A DNA stretch of 47,836 nt, from the NCBI GenBank assembly GCA_036398095.1, contig DASWHR010000105.1:1-47836 (forward strand). The letters run 5' to 3'. The position numbers and the translations under genes are program-made. Below the pieces are notes generated by a model, which saw nothing but the letters and a program-made list of their open reading frames with translations, was not told the origin of the DNA and ran no database searches. This stretch comes from DASWHR01 sp036398095 (GTDB taxonomy: Bacteria; Actinomycetota; AC-67). Positions 42,242 to 47,836 of this stretch are shown piece after piece. Numbering within the stretch: position 1 is the first letter of the stretch; each line of letters opens with the position of its first letter.

Positions 42242-42549
42242 GCCGGGTCCGCGTGTGCGCGAAAGGCGAGCTGCCCGACGACGGAGCGGCGCGCGTGATG
42301 CTCGACGGCATCCCGGTCGCGGTCTTCTTCCACGGCGGCGAGTACTACGCGCTGGCCGACACCTGCTCGCACGAGGAGTCCTCATTGTCGGAAGGGCTCA
42401 TCGAGGACGGCGAAGTCGAGTGTCCCAAGCACGGTTCGCTGTTCGACTTGAAGACGGGCCGGGCCTTGACGCTGCCGGCAACGCGACCGGTCGCCACCTA
42501 TGCGGTGCGTGTCGAAGGGGACGAGATATACGTGGAGAGCACATCATGA
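42238..42549 (+). CDS. Rieske-type [2Fe-2S] ferredoxin-like protein in the suf operon
   Basis: A 103-residue Rieske protein. The cluster ligands are C43-x-H45 and C62-x2-H65 (DTCSHEESSL and ECPKHGSLFD). It resembles bacterial dioxygenase ferredoxins and is regularly found in actinobacterial suf operons, probably as an electron donor or a client. It is coupled at both ends (ATGA with sufD and with sufC). Confidence 0.9.
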   Translation: MSRVRVCAKGELPDDGAARVMLDGIPVAVFFHGGEYYALADTCSHEESSLSEGLIEDGEVECPKHGSLFDLKTGRALTLPATRPVATYAVRVEGDEIYVESTS

Positions 42550-43331
42550 GCCAGACCGAGACGATCGAAACGAAGGCGGAGTCCAAGACCGGCGAGGAGT
42601 TGCTGGTCGTCGAAGACCTGCACGCCGGCATCGACGGACGAGACATCCTGAAGGGCATCTCGCTGACGGTCCGCCGCGGCGAGATTCACGCGATCATGGG
42701 CCCGAACGGTTCGGGCAAGTCCACGCTCGCCTATCTGCTGATGGGCCGGCCCGGCTACCAGATCACGCGCGGACGGGTCCTTTTCAAGGGCGAGGAGGTG
42801 CTCGCGCTGGCGCCCGACGAGCGCGCCAAGCGCGGCTTGTTCCTGGCGTTCCAGTATCCGCAGGAGATTCCCGGCGTGTCGGTCGTGAACTTCCTTCGCA
42901 CCGCGCGCAACGCCGTCCATGACGAAATGAACCCAATGGCGTTCATGAAGTTCCTCAAAGAGAAGATGGCGATGCTCGAGATGGACGAGTCGCTGGTTCG
43001 CCGCTACGTCAACGAAGGCTTCTCCGGCGGCGAAAAGAAACGGAACGAGATTCTGCAGATGGCCGTTCTCGAACCGGATTTGGGCGTGCTGGACGAGACC
43101 GACTCGGGCCTTGACATCGATGCGCTCCGCGAAGTGTCGGCCGGCATCAACGCGGTCGCCTCGCCGGAACGCGCGATGCTGCTGATCACGCACTATCAGC
43201 GGATCCTCAACTACGTGAAGCCGGACGCGGTGCATGTGCTGATCGACGGCGTGATCGTGCGCAGCGGCGGATTCGAGCTGGCCGAGGAGCTGGAGAAGAG
43301 CGGGTACGATTCGTTCCGGGACGAAGGGTAG
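42546..43331 (+). CDS. sufC: Fe-S assembly ATPase SufC
   Basis: A 261-residue ABC-type ATPase driving the SufBCD scaffold. Walker A GPNGSGKST near residues 52-60, signature FSGGEKKRNEI, Walker B LGVLDETDSGLDIDAL, and the H-loop THYQRILNYV. The N-terminal 18 residues are extra and acidic. Start overlaps the Rieske gene. Confidence 0.96.
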   Translation: MSQTETIETKAESKTGEELLVVEDLHAGIDGRDILKGISLTVRRGEIHAIMGPNGSGKSTLAYLLMGRPGYQITRGRVLFKGEEVLALAPDERAKRGLFLAFQYPQEIPGVSVVNFLRTARNAVHDEMNPMAFMKFLKEKMAMLEMDESLVRRYVNEGFSGGEKKRNEILQMAVLEPDLGVLDETDSGLDIDALREVSAGINAVASPERAMLLITHYQRILNYVKPDAVHVLIDGVIVRSGGFELAEELEKSGYDSFRDEG

Positions 43332-43346
43332 GATCAGGAGGCCGCC

Positions 43347-44597
43347 ATGTTCGACGCGCATGTGATCCGCAAGGACTTTCCGATATTCGAAAAGCGCGTC
43401 CACGGCGACAAGCCGCTGGTCTACCTCGATTCGGCCGCCACGTCGCAGCATCCCCGTCAGGTGATCAACACGATCGTGGACTTCTACGAGCATTCGAACG
43501 CCAACGTGCACCGAGGCGTGTACGCGCTTGGGGAAGAGGCGACCGAGCGCTACGAAGGTGCGCGCGCCAAGGTCGCCGCGTTCGTCGGCGCGCCCGGCCC
43601 GACCGGTCTGGTGTTCGTGCGCAGCGCGACCGAGGCGCTCAACACCGTCGCCGGCGGCTGGGGACGCAAGTTCTTGAAGCCCGGCGACGAGGTGCTGATC
43701 AGCGAGATGGAGCACCACTCGAACCTGGTGCCGTGGCAGATGATCGCCGCCGCGACCGGTGCGACGCTGGTACCGCTGCCGGTCAACATCGAAACCGGCC
43801 TGCTGGACCTGGACGCGCTGCCGAACCTGCTGACCGAGCGCACCAAGCTGGTATGTGTCACGCAGATGTCGAACGTGCTCGGCACGATCAACCCGATCCG
43901 GCGGATCGCCGACGCCGCGCACGCGGCCGGCGCGCTGGTGATGGTGGACGGCGCACAAGGCGCGCCGCACATCGCGACCGACGTCGTCGCGATGGACGCC
44001 GACTTCTACGCCGTGTCCGGCCACAAGATGCTGGGGCCGACCGGGTCGGGCGCGCTGTGGGCCAAGCCCGAGCATCTGGAGGCGATGGATCCGTTCCTGG
44101 GCGGCGGCGAGATGATCCGCGAAGTCTGGTTCGACCGCGCCACCTACAACGAGTTGCCCTACAAGTTCGAAGCCGGCACACCGCCGATCGCGCCCGCCGT
44201 CGGACTGGGCGCGGCATGCGACTATCTGACCGACCTTGGCATGGACGCCGTCCACGCGCACGAGGTCGAGCTGACCCGCTACGCGCTCGAACGGCTCGAC
44301 GCGCTCGGCGACGTCACCATCCACGGACCGCGCGACATGAGCGTCAAAGGCGGCGTCGTCTCGTTCTGGTACGGCGACATCCACCCGCACGATCTGGGCA
44401 CGATCGTGGACACGTTCGGCGTGTGCATCCGCGCCGGCCATCACTGCGCGCAGCCGCTGATGCGCCGCCTGGGCGTGCCGGCCACCGCGCGCGCCTCGTT
44501 CAACGTCTACAACACCACCGAAGACATCGACGCGCTCATCGACGCACTCGCCCACGCCAAAGAGATCTTCGCCGGCGGCGGAGGCCTGCCGTTCTGA
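43347..44597 (+). CDS. sufS: Cysteine desulfurase SufS
   Basis: A 416-residue PLP enzyme that releases sulfur from cysteine. K227 (SGHK) binds PLP, C367 (RAGHHCAQP) is the catalytic Cys, and the group-II insertion and GGGEMIREVWFD segment match SufS rather than IscS. Sulfur passes to SufU, encoded next. AGGAGG precedes the ATG. Confidence 0.96.
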   Translation: MFDAHVIRKDFPIFEKRVHGDKPLVYLDSAATSQHPRQVINTIVDFYEHSNANVHRGVYALGEEATERYEGARAKVAAFVGAPGPTGLVFVRSATEALNTVAGGWGRKFLKPGDEVLISEMEHHSNLVPWQMIAAATGATLVPLPVNIETGLLDLDALPNLLTERTKLVCVTQMSNVLGTINPIRRIADAAHAAGALVMVDGAQGAPHIATDVVAMDADFYAVSGHKMLGPTGSGALWAKPEHLEAMDPFLGGGEMIREVWFDRATYNELPYKFEAGTPPIAPAVGLGAACDYLTDLGMDAVHAHEVELTRYALERLDALGDVTIHGPRDMSVKGGVVSFWYGDIHPHDLGTIVDTFGVCIRAGHHCAQPLMRRLGVPATARASFNVYNTTEDIDALIDALAHAKEIFAGGGGLPF

Positions 44598-44624
44598 TGG
44601 CCGTCTCCTCGACCGGCGACCGGG

Positions 44625-44630
44625 TATCCT
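44625..44630 (+). promoter_or_regulatory. -10 box of sufU
   Basis: TATCCT, 9 nt before the ATG at 44640, suggesting sufU also has a leaderless transcript besides the operon mRNA. Confidence 0.4.
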
Positions 44631-44639
44631 GACCGCGCC

Positions 44640-45068
44640 ATGTCTCTCGACGATCTGTATCGCGAGGTCATCCTCGACCATTACCGCAACCCGCGGAACA
44701 AGCACGGGTTGGATGACTCCACGGTCGATCTGACCCACAACAACCCGCTGTGCGGCGACGAGATCACCATCCACGCGATCGTGCGCGACGGCATGGTCGT
44801 CGACGTTGCCTTCGAAGGTCAGGGCTGCTCGATTTCACAATCCAGCGCGTCGATGCTGACCGATCTGGTGAAAGGCAAGCCGCTCGCCGAGGTCGAAAAG
44901 TTGATCCTGGATTTCCGGACGATGATGGCCGGCAAGCCGGTCGACGACGAAGAGGCGCTCGGCGAGCTCGTCGCGCTCAAGGGCGTCACGAAGTATCCGG
45001 TGCGAATCAAGTGCGCCGTGCTCGCCTGGGACACATTGCAAGAAGGCGTTCAGCAAGCCGGTTCCTGA
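44640..45068 (+). CDS. sufU: Zinc-dependent sulfur transfer protein SufU
   Basis: A 142-residue SufU. Zn ligands C38, D40 (LCGDEIT), C63 (QGCSISQSSASM) and C125 (RIKCAVLAW) match the sulfurtransferase form that accepts sulfur from SufS by zinc ligand exchange. IscU-type scaffolding is unlikely because of the SufU-specific spacing between the second and third Cys. Last gene of the suf cluster. Confidence 0.93.
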   Translation: MSLDDLYREVILDHYRNPRNKHGLDDSTVDLTHNNPLCGDEITIHAIVRDGMVVDVAFEGQGCSISQSSASMLTDLVKGKPLAEVEKLILDFRTMMAGKPVDDEEALGELVALKGVTKYPVRIKCAVLAWDTLQEGVQQAGS

Positions 45069-45125
45069 CGCGACACTCTGTCGCGAACGGCGGCACCGTC
45101 TTTTCGGAAAAAACGGCAAAGACGG
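45069..45125 (+). terminator. Two hairpins after the suf operon
   Basis: CGCGACA/TGTCGCG (45069-45085) with a 3-nt loop begins right after the sufU stop. A second stem CCGTCTTT (45096-45103) with AAAGACGG (45118-45125) has a loop rich in A. Together they probably end suf transcription. The rest of the 199-bp gap holds an AT palindrome GAATATTC (45168-45175) and a promoter. Confidence 0.55.
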
Positions 45126-45212
45126 GCACCCCAAGCGAGCGCGGGAAGGGACCGGGAAGAGTTGGGCGAATATTCACCAGAAGGCGGCTTCCCAAATAGG
45201 GGGGACCGACCG

Positions 45213-45218
45213 TAGACT
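45213..45218 (+). promoter_or_regulatory. -10 box of the sigma factor gene
   Basis: TAGACT, about 50 nt before the start codon, with a leader that includes GGAGGGGG. The AT palindrome GAATATTC lies about 40 bp upstream of it and could be an operator. Confidence 0.35.
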
Positions 45219-45267
45219 CACGAACGGCCGAAATGGGGATGAGGATCCCGGAGGGGGTGGACGGCCC

Positions 45268-46335
45268 TTGTCGATCGAAGCGCGCTATCTTGAGCCGGAG
45301 ATTCCGCCGGAGCTGGATCAGACCTACCGCCGCACGTTCGCGCGTCTGAAGGGCCTGTTCCGCGCGCGTGGCTGCACGCCCGAAGAGGCCGCGGATCTGG
45401 CGCAGGAAGCCGCGATGCGCGCCTACATGCACGTGCAGCGCTGGGGCGTGTCCGGAGAGGGACTCGATCCGCTCATCAACCGGATCGCGCGCAACCTTCT
45501 GATCGACCGTCACCGCCGCGTCGTGCCGCATCTGGTGTCGCTCGACAACGCCGAAGATGTCGGCGACCCGGCGGCCGACCCGCCCGAAGAAGTCTTTCGC
45601 CGGCAACGCACCCGCGAGGTTCGCAGCGCCGTGAGCGAACTGCCGCATCGCCACCAGACGGCGCTGATGTACTCGCTGGGCGGCATGACGCCCGCCGAGG
45701 TCGGCGACCGGCTCGGCATCGGCCGCAACGCCGCCGACGCGCTGCTGCATCGCGCTCGCCGTTCGCTGCGCGAGCGCCTGCGTCACGTGGGCGAAGGAAC
45801 GTTCGGTGTCGTGTTCTGGTTCAAAATTCGCGCTCGCGAAGCCGCTGCGCGCGCAGGCTGGGGCGCTCCGGTCGAGGCCGCCGGAGCCGCATCGGTGCCG
45901 GCGACGCTAGCCGCCGCCGCGGCGCTGGTCGCCGCGATCAACATCGTTTCGCCCGCGTTCGGCGGGACGTCCCCGCCCACCGGAAATATTCCGGTCGTGG
46001 CGGTCGCGGCCGTCGACGCCGGATCGGCCGGCGGCAGCGGGATCTCGCCCTCCGCCGCAACCGGAGGCGCCGGCGTGAACGGGGAGTACACCACGACCGT
46101 CACGCTGCCGGGAGGCGGGTCGGTGGGCCAGGGGCCGGGACGGCTCGGCGCCGATGCCGACGTCGAGAACCCGACCGATCGCGAGCAGAAGGTTTTGGGC
46201 GTCGGGCCGGACGTGATTCACCAAGAGGACGAAGCCTCGACCGCCGGCACCGCGTTCGACTCGGCATGCGGCGGCCGTGAAACGACATGCAACGCCATCT
46301 ACCGGGATCCGACCGGCGACGAGGCCGACCGATGA
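45268..46335 (+). CDS. ECF-type sigma factor with membrane span and exported-looking C-terminal tail
   Basis: A 355-residue protein. Residues about 15-90 are a sigma region 2 (LTPEEAADLAQEA-like helix, RIARNLLIDRHRR) and 115-170 a sigma region 4 helix-turn-helix (ALMYSLGGMTPAEVGDRLGIGRNAADALLHRARRSLRERL). After about 200 comes an Ala-rich hydrophobic segment (208-231) that could cross the membrane, then about 125 residues low in charge with Cys pair C334/C341, likely outside. No anti-sigma gene is adjacent. The start is a TTG at 45268 with GGAGGGGG 10 nt before. Its stop overlaps the secreted miniprotein start (ATGA). Confidence 0.72.
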   Translation: MSIEARYLEPEIPPELDQTYRRTFARLKGLFRARGCTPEEAADLAQEAAMRAYMHVQRWGVSGEGLDPLINRIARNLLIDRHRRVVPHLVSLDNAEDVGDPAADPPEEVFRRQRTREVRSAVSELPHRHQTALMYSLGGMTPAEVGDRLGIGRNAADALLHRARRSLRERLRHVGEGTFGVVFWFKIRAREAAARAGWGAPVEAAGAASVPATLAAAAALVAAINIVSPAFGGTSPPTGNIPVVAVAAVDAGSAGGSGISPSAATGGAGVNGEYTTTVTLPGGGSVGQGPGRLGADADVENPTDREQKVLGVGPDVIHQEDEASTAGTAFDSACGGRETTCNAIYRDPTGDEADR

Positions 46336-46517
46336 AGCGCCTCGCTGTGCTGGGTGCGCTGCTCGCTTCGCTTGCCGGCCTGGGCGGCGGGGCCGCGCGC
46401 GCCGATTCGATCTGCGCGAGCAGCGGTCTCACGATCATGGGCGAACCGTGGCTGTCGCACCAGCAGTGCGTGCCCTGCCCCACGGTCGACTGTTTCGGGA
46501 TCCCCGTCCAGCAATAG
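46332..46517 (+). CDS. Four-cysteine secreted miniprotein coupled to the sigma factor
   Basis: A 61-residue protein: signal peptide (1-24, cleavage after ARA), mature part of 37 residues with Cys at mature positions 4, 22, 25 and 30 (C-x17-C-x2-C-x4-C). No family is recognised. The ATG overlaps the sigma factor stop, so the two are made together. A ligand for the exported tail of the sigma protein, or a target of it, is a natural hypothesis. Confidence 0.6.
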   Translation: MKRLAVLGALLASLAGLGGGAARADSICASSGLTIMGEPWLSHQQCVPCPTVDCFGIPVQQ

Positions 46518-46745
46518 TCCCCAAATCCTTCCACCCCGCGTAAGACGGGCCGGTTCGGCTCGTACTTCATGGTGCGGGCCGGGAACGCCAGCATGGCTCG
46601 CAGGGCCGTTCGCTCACCCTGGGAGCGTGCGGCTCGAAGACCTGTTGTGAGGCGTTGTTTCGCCGGCGCCAGCCGGCGAGCCCGAGCCAACCTCACCGCG
46701 GTCTCCTCAGGGGGGTGGGAACCCTGGCCCGCCCCCCTTTCTCTT
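46518..46745 (+). other. Structured non-coding region ending in a terminator
   Basis: No credible gene. On the plus strand it can form CGCCGGC/GCCGGCG (46661-46678), GCCG-CGCTC/GAGCG-CGGC (46605-46633), GGCTCG/CGAGCC (46631-46636, 46683-46688) and GTGAGG/CCTCAC (46647-46652, 46691-46696); the last two cross, a possible pseudoknot. It ends with GGGGGGTGGG/CCCGCCCCCC (46710-46737) and TTTCTCTT. It may be the 3-prime UTR of the sigma operon or a small RNA. It lacks the motifs of SRP RNA, RNase P RNA and tmRNA. Confidence 0.35.
46710..46745 (+). terminator. Rho-independent terminator
   Basis: A 10-bp stem (one G-U pair) with an 8-nt loop followed by TTTCTCTT. It probably ends the sigma factor/miniprotein transcript or the structured RNA. 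Confidence 0.75.
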
Positions 46746-46793
46746 GTGCATGGCGCGTGTGCGGGGTCGCCGGGGGGAGGACCTCGCAACAAC

Positions 46794-46817
46794 GAGGGGG
46801 CCTGAGTTGGCCCCCTC
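46794..46817 (-). terminator. Terminator of nadA
   Basis: A 9-bp perfect stem GAGGGGGCC/GGCCCCCTC with a 6-nt loop, 23 nt after the nadA stop on the minus strand, followed there by GTTGTTG. Confidence 0.6.
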
Positions 46818-46839
46818 CGCCGTATCCGGACGGCCTGCT

Positions 46840-47836
46840 CTAGGAGATTTCTAGCATTCGCTGCAAGGCAAGTCGCGCCCAGTTGGCGGTGTCGGGGTCG
46901 ACGTGGACGGGATTGACGACGCGGCCCTGCGTGAGGTTTTCCAGCACCCAGACCAGATGCGGAAGGTCGATCCGGTTCATCGTCGCGCAGAAGCAGACGG
47001 TGCGATCCAGGAAGACCACGGTCTTGTCGGGATGCTCGGTCGCGATGCGCGAGACCAAGTTCAGTTCGGTGCCGATCGCCCACTTGGATCCGGCGGGCGC
47101 GTCGGCGACGGTGCGGATGATGTGCTCGGTCGAGCCGACGTCGTCGGCGGCTTCGACGACCTCGTAGCGGCATTCGGGATGCACGATGACGCGCACGCCG
47201 GGGACGCGTTCGCGGACGGCGGAGACGTGCTCGGGCTGGAAGCGCTGATGCACGCTGCAATGGCCTTTCCATAGAAGCACTTTCGCGCGCTCGATCTGCT
47301 CTTCGGTCAGGCCGCCCAGATCGCGATGCGGATCCCAGACCAGGCAGTCGTCCAGCGCGAGGCCGAGCGTGCGCACCGCGGTGTTGCGGCCCAGATGCTG
47401 ATCGGGAAGGAACAGGATCTTGTCTTTGCGCTCGAAGCCCCAGCGCATCGCGGCCGCCGCGTTCGACGACGTGCAGATCGCGCCGCCTTCGCGGCCCGTG
47501 AGCGCCTTGATCGCGGCCGATGAGTTCATGTACGTCAGCGGAACCACCGCGTCGGGGGTGACGGACTGGATCGCCGCCCAGGCTTCTTCGACCTGGCCGA
47601 TCTCGGCCATGTCGGCCATGGAGCAGCCGGCCGCGAGATCGGGAAGGATCACCTGTTGATCGTCGCCGGTCAGGATGTCGGCGGATTCGGCCATGAAGTG
47701 CACGCCCAGAAAGACCACGAAGGGCGCGCCGGCTTCGGCCGCGAACTTCGCGAGTTTGTAGGAGTCGCCGCGCGCGTCGGCAAACTGGATCACTTCTTGC
47801 TTCTGATAGTGATGGCCGAGGATCACGACCTGGTCG
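46840..47836 (-). CDS. nadA: Quinolinate synthase NadA, C-terminal part (start beyond the window)
   Basis: 332 residues are visible; the N terminus lies past the right edge. NadA condenses iminoaspartate and dihydroxyacetone phosphate to quinolinate using a [4Fe-4S] cluster. ILGHHYQKQEV, VFLGVHFMAESADIL, the first Cys region (LAAGCSMADM), TYMNSSAAIKA, ICTSSNAAAAMRWGF, FLPDQHLGRNTA, VHPECRYEVV and the C-terminal CFCATMNRIDL fit a long-type NadA. No nadB or nadC is in the window. Confidence 0.94.
   Translation of the reverse strand, partial: DQVVILGHHYQKQEVIQFADARGDSYKLAKFAAEAGAPFVVFLGVHFMAESADILTGDDQQVILPDLAAGCSMADMAEIGQVEEAWAAIQSVTPDAVVPLTYMNSSAAIKALTGREGGAICTSSNAAAAMRWGFERKDKILFLPDQHLGRNTAVRTLGLALDDCLVWDPHRDLGGLTEEQIERAKVLLWKGHCSVHQRFQPEHVSAVRERVPGVRVIVHPECRYEVVEAADDVGSTEHIIRTVADAPAGSKWAIGTELNLVSRIATEHPDKTVVFLDRTVCFCATMNRIDLPHLVWVLENLTQGRVVNPVHVDPDTANWARLALQRMLEIS

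Noticed and set aside
29446..46546. Shared 13-mer CCCCGCGTAAGAC near two miniprotein genes (29446-29458 and 46534-46546)
   Set aside because: 13-nt matches are expected by chance in a window of this size and composition, and the positions relative to the genes differ (upstream versus downstream).
1..47836. tRNA genes, CRISPR arrays, insertion sequences, prophage
   Set aside because: No T-loop-like GGTTCRAnnCC within a cloverleaf, no regularly spaced repeats, no transposase or phage gene was seen on reading both strands.

Overview
The window is a GC-rich, densely packed bacterial chromosome segment that most resembles a deep or uncultured Actinomycetota lineage. Supporting signs are: two glutamine synthetases flanking glnE; a sufB-sufD-Rieske-sufC-sufS-sufU order; a BldC-like regulator; a DUF6457 gene next to mobA; and many TAnnnT -10 boxes placed 6-9 nt before the start codon, which is the leaderless-mRNA layout. 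This is inferred from gene content and promoter style; no marker phylogeny was possible. No rRNA, tRNA, CRISPR array, insertion sequence or prophage was seen.

Layout. 1-8.4 kb: molybdenum island. Two divergent Mo-bisPGD oxidoreductases (one cut by the window edge), a DUF2231 membrane protein, fdhD, a zinc-ribbon protein, mobA, a DUF6457 gene, moeA, a moaD-moaC fusion, moaB, moaE and a degenerate receiver-domain gene. 8.4-13 kb: a sarcosine-oxidase-like flavoenzyme, a tiny secreted Cys protein, two acyl-CoA dehydrogenases and nth. 13-17.5 kb: a DUF11-like secreted protein coupled to an O-antigen-ligase-like polytopic protein, a PduO-type cobalamin adenosyltransferase, a duplicated-domain (DUF4399-like) lipoprotein and panB. 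17.6-32.2 kb: a CBS-pair protein, nadE, an adenylylation-site-lacking glutamine synthetase, a 1080-residue exoprotein, glnE, a BldC-like regulator, an enoyl-CoA hydratase, a methyltransferase, a second tiny secreted protein, a LAGLIDADG/zinc-finger protein and glnA1. 32.3-37.5 kb: lipA, lipB, lpdA and gcvT (lipoate and glycine cleavage), a DUF2007-like membrane protein, a SufT-like DUF59 protein and an unknown. 37.7-39.2 kb: three small secreted proteins, two of them PKD-domain paralogues. 39.5-45.1 kb: the suf Fe-S assembly operon. 45.3-46.8 kb: a sigma factor with a membrane span and an exported-looking tail, translationally coupled to a four-Cys secreted miniprotein and followed by a structured non-coding region. 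46.8 kb to the end: nadA, cut by the window edge.

The housekeeping parts fit together. Suf supplies clusters for LipA, NadA, Nth and the Mo enzymes. LipA and LipB lipoylate proteins used with LpdA and GcvT. NadA and NadE make NAD. GlnE is expected to control GlnA1 but not its paralogue. The least ordinary items are the membrane-tethered sigma factor/miniprotein locus, the MoaD-MoaC fusion with a buried Gly-Gly, the LAGLIDADG/zinc-finger gene, and the number of small exported proteins scattered among core genes.
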